From Eutrigla gurnardus (lineage: Eukaryota > Chordata > Actinopteri > Perciformes > Triglidae): a DNA stretch of 64,000 bases. The position numbers and the translations under genes were made by a program. Positions 54,901 to 64,000 of the stretch are shown piece by piece (positions within the stretch are counted from its first letter, which is position 1; each line of letters starts with the position of its first letter). The stretch lies in NCBI GenBank assembly GCA_963514095.1, contig OY741281.1, positions 9,335,819 to 9,399,818 of the forward strand. Reading direction: 5' to 3'. The notes under the pieces are model-generated. The model was not told the DNA's origin. It ran no database searches and saw only the letters and a list, made by a program, of their open reading frames with translations.

Positions 54901-57392
54901 ATAATACTTCAAATTGAAATACAATTCACAAAATGCAGTAAAACTGTGTATTTTATCACATGGCTTTGACAATCTGACACAGCAGTCTTAAAGCTGAACC
55001 TTTCTCTTTTCTTTTTAGAGCAAATGATATAATAAAAACATTAGAAAGAAAAATATGTATGTCTTTGCTGAGTCCTATAAGAAGCTGTAGCTTGTTTTTG
55101 TTTTTTTTTGCATACAACCAGTGCTGCTTTTAACTCAGCAAGGTCATATTACTGATGCATTTCTTTCCGACCTCTGTTGTCAGAGTCAGAGGTGTGGCGA
55201 CATCAGATAAATACTGACAAGCTTCTGCTGAAGAGCAGGAAGTACTGTGCTTGTATGTGTTCTCAGAGACACTGCCGTCTGTATTTCCAGCAGGGTTTAC
55301 ACCCATTGTGAAGTGTTATTTGGCAAAATCAAGCAGTATCAGATCACTAAAACTCCAACCACAGTTACCGTACATACATTATGAACGAGTCTCCACAATC
55401 AATCGATAGGTGCCTGGACGACGTGTGCCGCATCGTGTGCCAAATTAAATATGAAAATATGATCAAATTAATAAATATTTGAGCTTCAAAAGCACTGAGC
55501 TTCTCTCAGATATCCTGTCATTGAATCACTTCCGTATTAAGTCCCGCATAATCCACCCGAGCGTTTCAATAACACCACATTGCAAATACCGTCCTTGGCA
55601 TTCGGGAGACCTCTGCCGTGTCCTGTTCGGGCCTGACTGTCTCCGTGCATACTAATGAACCCTTGCACATCTGTCCCACTTAGTCCCAGCACCGCTTAAA
55701 AGGGACCTGCTGATTTTTCATGGCTGGACGGTTTTATTAACTAGTGTGTTCAGTCTGAACATATAAGGCAGGTCCGTGGACGACGAGTGGTGACCCTGAC
55801 CCACCTTTTGACAGTATCCATGCAGCCGAATAATCTAAGAACGCCGCCACATTATGAATTGCAAAGAGGCACAGATGATTGGTTTTTGATTTACCCTTGA
55901 TTGCTCCTGTGTATTATTTTTTTTTTGTTTGCATAGTTGAGGGTTGATTTCAAGCTGCCCACATTATTTTCCAGAAGCTTTGTTTATATTCATGCCAATG
56001 GGTTTATTTATATGCCTTGAATGGAATGAAGTGAAGCGCAATGAAGCACATCCTTAATTGGAAAGACTGACAATCTGAACTTTCAGTATTTCTACTGCCT
56101 ATTAGAAAAAATGGCAAATGCCATTAATTGTTATGAATGCACAATGAACCTGACCAAACAAATAATCACAAAAGGAGTAAATTACTTTGAGGCAGTGAGT
56201 GAATGCATCACAATACAGGAGTCCAGCTGACTGAAAAGCAACACTGTGCAGGGTTTTGGTTTTCCTACAAAAATGTTTCCTCATTTAGCATTCTGTTGGT
56301 TCCATAAGTTTTGGAATAATTTCAAGTTTTTATTTTCAATGATCATTTTCTCCATTAGCAGTCCAATATATCATTTGCCATTTGAGTCTAAGGGGACTTG
56401 TTCCAAATGTAGATTTTGTCCAGCCAACAGGCCAATGCCAACACCTCACATTACAGCTTGAATTCGAAAAGGGTATGCTCAACAAATCAATCCATTTTTT
56501 AACGTAATACAAACCCTAACTTACCAACTTCCGACATTTCAGGGACACTGGCGTAGTAGATTTCCTTTGCAAACTTTGGCTCGTTATCGTTGATGTCATG
56601 GATTTTTATGTTGAATTCGGTGTCCGGCTCCAGCTCTGCATTGGTTCTCCTATCCAGTACCTTTGCAATGAGTGTGTACATTGCTTTGTCCTCCCTGTCC
56701 AGCCTCTTGGTGGCATGGATATCCCCCGACTTCTCATCAATCAGGAACAGGGTGCCGGCCCCCTCTCCAGTCAGAACGTACTTCACATTGCCATCAGCCC
56801 TGTCCATGTTGGAGTGCAGCTGAAAATGTGAGAGATTCATTTTTATCAAATTTGTTATTGAGTGATGCTGTATGGGCTTCTAATTGCCCAATCTTTTATG
56901 TCATGCTCTTCTGACTGACAAGAAAACATATTGCTGCCATTTTGCGTAACCAATGGCAACAGTGCATAGCTGTGTAAAATGCCATTCTGCTGAAAAAAGA
57001 CAGCCACAAAGAGTTATCCAGAATATTAACCAGCCTTAATCATTGCCCTTGAACACCTCCGCATAATAACAAATCAGCACCTGCCGTGTTGCCAAAAGCA
57101 AGTGTATTTGCAGTGCTGGGAGCTGTTTCTGACCATGGGTGAACATTTGAACACGTGTACATGAAAGTAAATTTGATGTTAAAAGAAATGTAAACATATC
57201 TGCCCATGGGTCTCCCAATATCACAGTATTCCCAAAGGTAATTTGTCTGAGAGAAATGCTTCAGCATCATGTCTCCAATTTGACTTGTGTGCCATGGTTG
57301 CCAGACCTCTCCCATCCTCTCTTTTTTTCTAAATTGAAAACTATTGAAGGCGTTAGTTCCAGGTAACATTTGTGAACTTTTTACCCCCCAGT

Positions 57393-57429
<37 letters not shown>

Positions 57430-60400
57430 CTCTTAGTTTGGCCAGGCTAGCTGTTTTGGCTATTTTATTTACTTTATTTATTGTGTATTTCCGCCAACCA
57501 GAGTTCCATGGGAATTAATACATTGACTATATTGGTTGACCATGGTCTAGATGTGTGAACACTTTGACTCTATTGTGAACACTGTAATAATAATGTAAGT
57601 TCATGGAGGGATCCATCATTGCCATGGCACCCACAATGTCAAGTGTGACATAATCCATTACTTAGTCTTGGCTTTTTCTTCCAAATTGTGCCTTTGAAAA
57701 TGATGAAAACCTGACCTGCCGCAGCAATTGCTAAAATTAGTCACCTCTGACCTATCCATCACCTTGAGGTGTCTCCAGATGTCACAGAGGAGTAATGGTG
57801 GCGCACAGTGACATACACTTGATTCAAGCTCATTACTGTACTGGATCTGTCATAAGATATATTTAGAGCACTTTCTCATATCTTCACATTTCAAAATGAC
57901 AGTAGTTAGGGACACAGAATGTACATCAGCAACTTATTAATATTAATGTCCGCATGCTGTGAGGGAACTAATTATTTTTTCCCCCGCAGTTGGAAGACTG
58001 ATGTCAACAGTAAAACTTTGAATGGGAATCAGGAATGTATTGTTAGCTATTCTCAGGCCGAATTTAAAGAAGAAGAAAAAATGGCAACGCATACGAAAAT
58101 GAGAAGTTCAAATTAACAATGTGCGCAGTATTGGCTGTTGTGTTTGAACATATTTTCATGCGGATTAATTCCAAAGTCTATTAAAGAAGAGTATCACTCA
58201 GCTTGAATTTTCACATATATTTGTGTTCTGGGACAGTATTCATTATTTATGAATATGAATTATCTTCTTAGCTGCACCAAGAATGAGCAAAGGACTAATG
58301 ACGTGTTATGGATGTGAAGGCTGCTACTGCTATTGACTATGAATGATAGGCTAATTTCAGTGAGCAGGATAGTGTATGAATTGGAATGGGCTTCATATCT
58401 GCAGTATGCACACTTCTGCAGTATGCACACTTCAAATTCTTGTACAGTGCCACAGTCACCTTTTCTCTACTTTGAAAGCCATTGTGTATGTTGTGGTACT
58501 GTATACTGTGGGCTGTAGGGGACAGAGGAACATGCTCACTAAGCAATGGCGAACACAAGAAACATACATCATTACCGCTACTCGGAACTGTTACCATTCA
58601 AACACACCTCTGCTTCCAGTGTGATAATTAGACCATTACCGTGTCAGGCCACACAAATTGCATTTTCTGAATATTTTCAATTGTAGTTTTCATCTGATTA
58701 TTACCATATTTTCAGTCTTGGTTGTTAATCCTGTGAGAGAGAAAAAAGCAAAAACAACAAACAACGAGCCATCAAAGGAGCCTGCACCCTATGTAGCCAG
58801 GCTGTCTAAAGGATAATAGGAATTTTTATAGTCTTCACACAGCCTTGTGGTATTAATTTTACATAATATTTTCCTGAGTCTAGGTGGGGGGGACACAAGC
58901 TCTTACCTCATGCACTTTTTTGCTAATTATTGGATGGCTACATAACATCAGCTCCCTAATCATATGGGTAAACAGATTCTCTCCCAACGGCCATATAGAT
59001 TTCTCACTGAGTGGAAGTGCAAATAAGGGGTGCTTATGCAGAAGTAAGAAAAGCTGCACTGAGTTATGAGGCAGCATGCCATGTAAACATTTACTTGCTA
59101 TTACTGCAGGAATGTGCAGTAGGAATGGTAATGATATAATAGTGTCGTGCAATTAATCGCACTTCACTTTGAAATTGGCTTCCGACGGTTATGAAAACAA
59201 ATACAAAAGCGATGATTGTGCCGCATGTTCATTGCACGATGACATTTACCGTGCTTTGTGAGTGTGACCTTTTTTGCCATCTCATCACCATTCATATATG
59301 CGACCAATGTGTTTATTATTGTGATTATGTTCTTCATGGCTCTAGCCTCCTAATTCTGATCTCAAAGTGCACTAGCTTAATGCAATGAACTTTTAAGATG
59401 TAGGCTACATGTTCTTTCTAAATGCATGGCGATTGCAAAGTCAGTGAGTTAACGTGATAAATAATTTTGATCTCAATATTGACCAAATAATCATGATTAT
59501 GAGCTATGATCGAGCAGCTCTGTGACATAATATATTAAGTGCTGTGACTTAAATCAAGCTAAATTAATCTTTATTGACTTATACTAGAGGCGAGTTTTTA
59601 TATGTTGACGTGAACTAAACGTTGCGTCTAACATGCATTGTAAATCCATTACATCTATAGAGAAAAACATGTCATTGATGCTGTTGGAGTGCGGTACAAA
59701 GTGTTTTTCACATAGCCTCAACATATTCAAATGTTCGCACTAGCGCACTATATTTGCTGAGATTTAGTGACTCTCCTTCCAAGGCCGTGCAGCACAAACA
59801 GCCTTTTTTTCAAGGCCTTACAACAGAAGAACAGAAGAGAGCCTTGATGAGTTAAATTGCCTTGCACAAACACTAAGGAATTGTCAGTAAAGCAGCAAAA
59901 TCATTGGCAATTCTTGTCAGGTCTCTGGTAAGCATTGCTCGGTGCTGCAAAGAGGAGATAGCAAAATAGAGTGCAGAATGGATACAGAATTACTCTTCCT
60001 CCCTCTTCCCCTCCGTCTCTTAAGACACACACAAGAATTCTTTGTTTGGAACGCTCTGCTATAATGTATATTATGCAGGTAAAATGTAAGGCAAACAGTA
60101 TTCTGTGTGCTTTGGTGGTTCTTTAAAAAAGATCATGCAGAAATGTGTCAAGGATACTTATTGGTAAAATATTAACACAACAAAAGTGATGCTACCTTCT
60201 AATTTAAAGCAGCACATTTTCCAGCAGACAAAACAGTGTAACAGGAGTGTAATAGGATTTAGTGTGGCTTCAAACACGCCACTCAGATGCTCCAGAATCC
60301 AAAGTTTGTGGTTGTATTGCTCAGCATTGCAAGTGTTCACACTTCACAGCCCTGCTTAAGAAGTAGGGCACCACAGCTGCACACAGTTGAGTGCTCGCTC

Positions 60401-63400
60401 TCATTAATGGCCCTGTGAAAGTCAGTTAAAATGAGATTTGACGCTTTTTTTTTCTTTCGCGCTCGATGCACACACGGACACTGCATAGTATATTTGCACT
60501 TGTAAAATACAATATGCCCTTATTCAGTGTTGATAATGGCTACTGTTTGCTCAAAACCTTGCTTTATCTAATGCAGTTATTTTCCTTATCGTTCTGGGAA
60601 TTATCCGTCAACACCACTCGGTATGTAAGCTTCAAAGCAGTATGTCTTTAGAAGGCCTTGATAAGCAATATGAGCCACATTCATTATATGGTGCCGGCAC
60701 AGTGATGCACCGCTTCCCTTTCAGTAAAAAAGTGAGTGGTGCAAGAGGTGCTGGCTGTTCTTTACATCGGACTTGATTGGCGAAATCAAGAAATCAACCT
60801 CAAGTGACAGTCGGTGGGTGTGTGTGGGTTGATTGGAGAGGTTTTCATTGAATGTGAAATAAACAAGGTCTCCCACAGTGCACCGCAAAGGCCATTAAAT
60901 GATCTTTAGGAGGAGGACCATCAAGGCTTTTGATGGCTTTGAGCTGGGCATGAACATGTTTTATGCATTTGGTCTTGATTCTCCATCTCTCTGTCTCCTC
61001 CTCCATCTCTCTCAGTCCTTCTCTCTTCTGTTTGCCTGTCTGCCATTGTTCCCTCCATCTGTTGCTGTATCGTTTGCAGCTGCAACTATTGATTATATTA
61101 ATCAATTTCAAAGTAGAAAAAACATGCCCTTAATACTTTCTTTAGCCATCTTAAAATCTATATTTTTAATATGAAAATGAAAGTAAAATGCATAGACTAA
61201 TACACACATATTTTTTCGTTTTTTTTTTTTTTTTTAAATGTATTTCCAACACCAAAATCACACCGCCCCCAAACACTCGATAAACAATATTATCTTAATA
61301 TTCTTGAAGCTGGAACCAGTTGTACTTTAGCCTTTTTACTTGAAAAATTACCCAAACTATTAATCATTTGTCAAAATAGGAGATTAGTTTGCAGTGAAAG
61401 ATTTATCAAGGAACTGACAAATTGTTGCAGTTTGAATATCTATCCATCAACTTGTTTTCTATTCATCCATCCATCTTATAACGTGTTTTCAGAAATGCAG
61501 CTAATGGTTGTATTCATTATTGATTCACTTGCTGATGCTTTCCTTGATTAATTAAAGAAATTAAAAAAAAAAAAGGATGTTCAAGTAGTGCTAAACCTAA
61601 AGATATTCAGTTGCCTGCCATATGGAAAAGAAAAACAGCAAATGAGAAGCCGGACCTAGCGAATGATTGGCATCTTTGCTTGAAAAAATGATTAATTGAT
61701 TATGTTTTTCTGTGGTCGACAGATTGCTTGATCAACTACTTTTTTTTGCAGCTCTGCGTATTTCTTATCTCCCCAGCCTATAACTTGTTCTCCAACTCTG
61801 TATCTCTCCTTTAACTTGTTCTCCGTATATCAGTCTCGCTATCGCGGTCTGTCTCTCTATCTGAAACTCCAAAGTTAAAGTGATTGAATTAGCGATACGG
61901 ATCGCCGCAGCTTCTTCTGTAAAGCAGAATGGCAGTGTGTCTGCCCTATTTTTCCCCTCAGTAATTTATTACAGCCTCATGTTTCCCTGACAGTTTAATA
62001 GTGACTGATATTGGACACAGGAAGAGTGGGGAGCTGGTGAATGTGATTGCTGTCATGCCACAGAAGTTGGATGCCAGAGAGCATCAAAGAGTTGAGAAGA
62101 AAGCCACATTGCGCCAGTCACTGACATATCAAGGGATGGCCCCATTTATGGTTAGCATTTGCTTTGCTGCTTCATCACATCACACGACGAGGTGAATTTC
62201 ATTGGCCTTCCTGATTGATATGTTTTCGTCTTCCTCCTCCTCCTCTCCATATTCCATTTAATTTTGCTGTTCCTTTTCTCTTCACCGCATCAGGATGATG
62301 GTTTCTGCAAAAAGAAGTTGTCATATCCCCCCTACTCAACCTCGCACAAGATACTTGTTTACTCCAGAGAATGAGGTGTGTGATGAAAGCCAGCTTCCTC
62401 TGAGAAAATTGGCTGTCGACAGTCACCTCATTTCCCTCCCTCGAGTTGATAACTGTGACGTTCCCCATCACACCTGTCTTTATAGTGCTAGCATGGGTGA
62501 GCTGACAAGAACTTCTTTGATCCGGGTGGGTGGGGAAGGGGAGCATTGTCCCCAAACTCTCCCTTTTTTTGTTGTTTTTTTTTTGGAGAAAGATGAGAGC
62601 TGTAGTTTGAGGATTTGGTCTCAAACCACTTTTCTGTTAACCAAGATTGGTTTAACTTGTATGACTGTTATATTGATTATAACATTTTAACCTAATTTGT
62701 CAGGGGTCTTAGTTTAACAGTTAAAGCATTCATATACATAAATCACAGAAATGTCTGGAAAATAAACCCCTATTAACTGTATTTACAGGTTTTTTTAACA
62801 ACCCATAGATTTTAAGCTATTGACAAACTTGCATCTTTAAGTGAGTTAATTGTTGTGAACACTTTTCTTTCAGTTTACAGTGTCTTATCTAAATTACGGA
62901 GCATTAGGCGTAGCCGTCTAGGTTGCCACATTTTGAGCAACCTAAGAGCAATGTATTATTGTATTTTGGCGTGCACATGTGCACACCAAAATACACACAT
63001 ATTTAATATTTGTCGCATTAGTGATATGTATATGCTGCTGTATGAAAACCACATTTACAGTTTTTGAAATCAAAGCCAATGTGATTTTAGATAAAATAGT
63101 ATGTTTATGTTAGTAAGGACTGTACAAAAGAACTGTGGAAGACCGGAGGGGGAAAAAAGGAGCGTTTTTTATGTGCACTCGCTGTGTATCTGATAGCTCC
63201 AGTTACTGTGCCTGTAACAGCCAGATTTCTGGCAGCCCATTCGTCTTCAGCCAATTACATCAAACACTGCTTCAACAAGCTAAACCTTTCTGTAATTAGT
63301 CTGCAGACAATGCGTTTTGGGCTCGTTACCTTGCCGACATATTGATGGTCATTTCCTGCGTACTCCTCGAGCAGAAAGAATTGATTCCACATCCATCCAC

Positions 63401-63539
63401 GTTTGGACCGCTGAAGAACCCTCCCATCATTCTCTGGCGTCCCAAACACATTCCCAATATTCCCAGGCGTGAAAGGCAGGGCACTACTGGGCCACAGGAT
63501 AGAGAGCATCAGGAGGAGCACAACCTGATTGGTTATCAT
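41475..63539 (-). CDS. cdh10: Type II classical cadherin, cadherin-10-like (11 coding exons, complete CDS)
   Basis: This is a calcium-dependent homophilic adhesion receptor of the plasma membrane. Seen: joining 63330-63539, 56525-56819, 54101-54220, 52268-52435, 50624-50805, 49680-49933, 48536-48672, 48298-48419, 47298-47406, 45836-46087 and 41475-41965 gives 2,340 nt, or 779 aa plus TAG, with GT-AG at every junction. Order: signal peptide 1-20, prodomain to RSKR 44-47, mature GWMW at 48-51, EC1-EC5 to about residue 598, TM about 600-624, RRQRKK stop-transfer, p120-catenin site near DEGGGEED 650-657, and beta-catenin region 713-765. Family knowledge: the WxW arm swaps between partners, and the tail links to actin through catenins. 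CDH10 is favoured over CDH6/9 by the short NPNFT stretch in EC5, CDSxGNMQ before the membrane, and RRDIIPE and KLAEMY in the tail. Some EC4 segments look more like CDH9, so the paralogue call is less sure than the family. Which fish duplicate (a or b) is not decided. Confidence 0.8.
41966..45835 (-). other. cdh10 intron before the last exon (3.87 kb)
   Basis: The intron lies between the GTAAGT donor at 45835 and the TGTGTAG acceptor at 41966. I see no coding exon or recognisable transposon in it. A fairly GC-rich, non-repetitive stretch at about 42480-42830 stands out from the AT-rich rest. Confidence 0.7.
45836..46087 (-). CDS. cdh10: cdh10 coding exon 10 (EC5 end and transmembrane helix)
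   Basis: This 252-bp exon has acceptor CTTTCCACAG and donor GTAAGT. It encodes residues 533-616 plus one base of M617: DNTANILTRRGGFSRREM, FLPVVISDNDYPIQSSTSTL, the membrane-proximal CACDSRGNMQTC cysteines, and GLTTGALVAILLCVIILL, the first part of the TM helix. Joined to the last exon, the split codon gives Met at 617, inside the helix. Confidence 0.9.
46088..48297 (-). other. cdh10 introns of 1,210 and 891 bp around exon 47298-47406
   Basis: These are the introns on either side of coding exon 9. Apart from that exon I see no coding content. A short GC-rich patch at about 46785-46860 and the GGCACTTCCGCGTCC patch near 47130 look like fragments of dispersed repeats, but I cannot place them in a family. 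Confidence 0.6.
47298..47406 (-). CDS. cdh10: cdh10 coding exon 9 (EC5)
   Basis: This 109-bp exon, too short to stand out as an ORF, has acceptor GTTCTCCGCAG and donor GTAAGC. It encodes residues 497-533: LIQTISAVDTDEPLVGHKF, FSISATNPNFTI and the start of D533. N525 is a sequon. It is 9 bp shorter than the 118 bp I recall for CDH6, because the segment between FSL and NFT is three residues shorter. That shortening is a CDH10 feature and a main reason for the paralogue call. Confidence 0.88.
48298..48419 (-). CDS. cdh10: cdh10 coding exon 8 (EC4 end to EC5 start)
   Basis: This 122-bp exon has acceptor TCATTTCAG and donor GTGCTT. It encodes residues 456-496 with NNPRQTTRVPVFIKVL, the linker DVNDNAPEF (472-480) and YDTFVCEN, which carries the first EC5 cysteine (C489). 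The TTRV and YDTFVCEN wording matches CDH10 best. The exon ends in phase 0. Confidence 0.9.
48536..48672 (-). CDS. cdh10: cdh10 coding exon 7 (EC4)
   Basis: This 137-bp exon has acceptor CCTTTCAG and donor GTAAGT. It encodes residues 410-456 with YSIDRHTDLERLFNI, the calcium motif ALDRE (437-441) and WHNIS. N447 is an N-glycosylation sequon, and N429 (NGT) is a second possible one. Only 116 bp of intron separate it from the next exon. Confidence 0.9.
48843..48911. repeat. (CA)n microsatellite with adjacent poly-C
   Basis: A run of C (48843-48852) is followed by an almost perfect CA dinucleotide array to about 48911. It lies in the cdh10 intron between exons 48536-48672 and 49680-49933, about 170 bp from the acceptor of the smaller exon. 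Confidence 0.95.
49083..49320. other. Non-repetitive GC-richer intronic block, candidate conserved element
   Basis: This lies in the 1,007-bp cdh10 intron. It is complex sequence without simple repeats, between an AT-rich flank and the CA array, with motifs such as GTAAATCAATACG and TACATAATTGCGG. No splice-consistent exon is apparent. That it is a conserved enhancer is inference from sequence texture only. Confidence 0.25.
49680..49933 (-). CDS. cdh10: cdh10 coding exon 6 (EC3 end to EC4 start)
   Basis: This 254-bp exon has acceptor TCATCTCCAG and donor GTATGC. It encodes residues 326-409 plus two bases of K410. It includes LDYESKKDYEFRVEV, RFLHGLQFKD, the linker EDVDEPPIF (367-375) and EVHEDTAAGSF with VSARDPDAD. 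The LDYES and EVHED forms favour CDH10. The NKLVKY end looks more like CDH9. Confidence 0.9.
50624..50805 (-). CDS. cdh10: cdh10 coding exon 5 (EC3)
   Basis: This 182-bp exon has acceptor TCACATACAG and donor GTAACT. It encodes residues 265-325, including AIGRIKADDPDVGRNAEMEY and TQEGVIIIK, which are typical of CDH6/9/10 EC3. It is 6 bp shorter than the 188 bp I recall for this exon. The missing two residues fall in the EYSIVGGHDIFN loop, where mammalian relatives have a longer DGDG-type segment. Confidence 0.87.
51749..52130 (+). mobile_element. L2-like LINE 3' fragment (end of ORF2 plus 3' UTR)
   Basis: The plus-strand frame to the stop at 51970-51972 reads RAFAVRAPQLWNSLPGDLR, then SVSSFKSLLKTHFYLKAF. 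This is the C-terminal signature of vertebrate L2-type non-LTR retrotransposon ORF2. The following 3' UTR has AAAGCACTTTGTAACTTG and GGTGCTATATAAATAAATAA, also typical of L2 tails. The element is 5'-truncated and lies in a cdh10 intron, antisense to the gene. Confidence 0.85.
52268..52435 (-). CDS. cdh10: cdh10 coding exon 4 (EC2 end to EC3 start)
   Basis: This 168-bp exon has acceptor TTCTTCCAG and donor GTAAGA. It encodes residues 209-265 with TIKTALPGMDRE, the type II signature VVIQAKDMAGQMGGLSGTT, and the inter-repeat calcium linker DVNDSPPRF (254-262). The linker has Ser where Asn is usual (DVNDNPP). The reverse strand of this exon is open but is only a shadow. Confidence 0.9.
54101..54220 (-). 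CDS. cdh10: cdh10 coding exon 3 (EC2)
   Basis: This 120-bp exon has acceptor TCTTTGCAG and donor GTAAGC, with phase 1 at both ends. It encodes residues 169-209, with the EC2 calcium motif NDADDQTYGNSA (178-189) and the near-invariant YSILQGQPYFSV. The split glycine codons at both ends restore the frame exactly. Confidence 0.9.
54740..54900. repeat. CCTAAACCCAACC-type degenerate repeat
   Basis: Loosely repeated units (TTGCCTAAACCCAACCATG, then TTTTCTAACCTAACTAAG and TTTTTTAGTGAACTCTAA) occur in the cdh10 intron between exons 54101-54220 and 56525-56819. Similar degenerate runs are common in teleost genomes. The family name is unknown to me. Confidence 0.4.
55380..55745. other. Complex non-repetitive intronic block, candidate conserved element
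   Basis: About 365 bp of balanced-composition sequence lies in the 2.3-kb cdh10 intron, with TAATGAACCC, AAATTAAATATG and CTAATGAACC-like homeobox-compatible cores. No open frame has splice sites. The regulatory role is inferred only from texture and from the known enrichment of enhancers in cadherin introns. Confidence 0.22.
56525..56819 (-). CDS. cdh10: cdh10 coding exon 2 (EC1 body to EC2 start)
   Basis: This 295-bp exon has acceptor TTTTCAG and donor GTAAGT. It encodes residues 71-168 plus the first base of G169. It carries the EC1 calcium ligands DRE (111-113) and DINDNEP (145-151), then the EC2 opening SVPEMSEVG. The DIHATKRLDRED stretch is characteristic of type II EC1. The length equals the size I recall for this exon in vertebrate type II cadherins. 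Confidence 0.9.
56820..63329 (-). other. cdh10 first coding intron (6.5 kb)
   Basis: This is the longest intron of the coding region, as is usual for the intron after the signal-peptide exon in cadherins. It contains a (CA)n array at 57394-57427 and a poly-T tract at about 61216-61236. The 131- and 141-codon frames overlapping on opposite strands at 62199-62690 lack splice or homology support. I see no exon. Confidence 0.75.
57394..57427. repeat. (CA)n microsatellite
   Basis: About 17 perfect CA units lie in the first coding intron of cdh10. Confidence 0.95.
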
Positions 63540-63671
63540 GGTATCCAATCAGCTGGGAAATGTCCTGGATGACTTCTGAATTATGGTAATGAGCTTCTGA
63601 TAGGATGAACACTGGAAGGCAGTGTCAACAGAACAGACATTGTATTCCTCTCTTTGATGTCCTTTAGATCC
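63330..63671 (-). CDS. cdh10: cdh10 coding exon 1 (5' UTR, signal peptide, prodomain, EC1 start)
   Basis: The exon begins after a TTTTTCACAG acceptor at 63672. It holds about 123 nt of 5' UTR (63549-63671 plus the run to the ATG) and codes from ATG 63539 to 63330, where GTAACG is the donor. The codon at 63548 is TTG, and an in-frame TGA lies at 63549-63551, so 63539 is the first possible in-frame AUG; it has A at -3. The 70 encoded residues contain a hydrophobic signal peptide (about 1-20), a short prodomain, the furin site RSKR (44-47) and the mature N-terminus GWMWNQFFLLEEY. The tryptophans at 49 and 51 correspond to mature W2 and W4 of type II cadherins. The exon ends in phase 0. Confidence 0.88.
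63581..63640 (-). promoter_or_regulatory. Upstream ORF in the cdh10 5' UTR
   Basis: An AUG at 63640-63638 with A at -3 opens a 19-codon reading frame that ends at TAA 63583-63581, 41 nt before the main ATG. It is the only AUG I see in the part of the 5' UTR inside this exon. Short uORFs can lower translation of the main ORF; that it does so here is inference. Confidence 0.45.
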
Positions 63672-64000
63672 CTGTGAAAAAGAAGAGGACACTTTAGTGA
63701 AGCACTTTCATGGCACTTCTGCAACACCTTTACAATGGGCTTTAAATCCTAGCGAGGCAGAAGAAGCACCAACGCAGCCTGTGGACAACATAGTAAACTG
63801 TATGTACACAAAAACTTCCTCCTTCAATTTGTGCATAACCAGGGCAGCAGCTAATTATGCAATCAGAAAATGTGCTTTGTGCAAGAGTTAAAAGTTATAC
63901 TTCAGCGATTGGATTGGATCATTAAAGTCATTATAAAAAAAAACAAATACATTTAAATGCAGTGTTTGTAAAATGAAATAAAATACAATGTAAGAAACAA
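63672..64000 (-). other. 3' end of cdh10 intron 1
   Basis: Sequence upstream of the TTTTTCACAG acceptor, with no open frame of note. The non-coding first exon and the promoter are expected at higher coordinates, outside the window. Confidence 0.55.

Noticed and set aside
56590..56914. Three plus-strand frames of 77-80 codons
   Set aside because: Shadows of the cadherin exon at 56525-56819.
62199..62690. Overlapping 131- and 141-codon frames on opposite strands
   Set aside because: They lie in the first coding cdh10 intron with no splice support or homology, and the two strands cannot both be coding.
63540..63548. Longer N-terminus for the cadherin starting at 63548
   Set aside because: The codon there is TTG, not ATG, and a TGA lies directly upstream at 63549-63551. 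The first in-frame ATG is 63539.

Overview
The window looks like nuclear DNA of a teleost (probably percomorph) fish. It has interrupted vertebrate-type genes, GT-AG introns, microsatellites, and repeat families I recognise from teleosts: TTAA-flanked MITEs, an L2-like LINE tail and an internally deleted IS630/Tc1-like transposon. There is no bacterial-style gene organisation.

The one gene I can fully support is a classical type II cadherin on the minus strand. Its coding sequence runs from an ATG at 63539 down to a TAG at 41475-41477. I rebuilt it from 11 coding exons. Every junction is GT-AG and keeps the reading frame. Eight exons (295, 120, 168, 254, 137, 122, 252 bp and the 3' cytoplasmic exon) fit the layout I recall for vertebrate type II cadherins; one is 6 bp and one 9 bp shorter than in CDH6. 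The spliced CDS is 2,340 nt and encodes 779 residues: signal peptide, short prodomain, RSKR furin site, mature start GWMW (the two-tryptophan type II adhesion arm), five extracellular cadherin repeats, a transmembrane helix and a catenin-binding tail. Within the CDH6/9/10 subgroup it fits CDH10 best. Fish have duplicate cdh10 copies, and I cannot say which one this is. A 5'-UTR part with a 19-codon uORF precedes the ATG in the same exon. Exon 1 and the promoter must lie beyond 64000.

Positions 1 to about 40660, downstream of the gene, form a gene-poor tract. I found no convincing protein-coding gene, rRNA, tRNA or CRISPR array there. It holds a 39-bp and a 17-bp minisatellite, GATA/TA/GT microsatellites, several TIR elements (2244-2656, 4478-5752, 8021-8342, 15499-16061, 25107-27129, 34248-34440), a candidate solo LTR (9241-9634), and non-repetitive stretches that could be conserved cis-regulatory elements. 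An L2-like LINE 3' end sits inside cadherin intron 50806-52267.

The most unusual structure is the 2-kb foldback element at 25107-27129. It has long near-identical inverted arms around a 325-bp loop with a decayed transposon-type ORF. A 113-bp retroposon tail has inserted into one arm, and the other arm preserves the empty site. I saw no evidence of a new defence, toxin or biosynthetic system.
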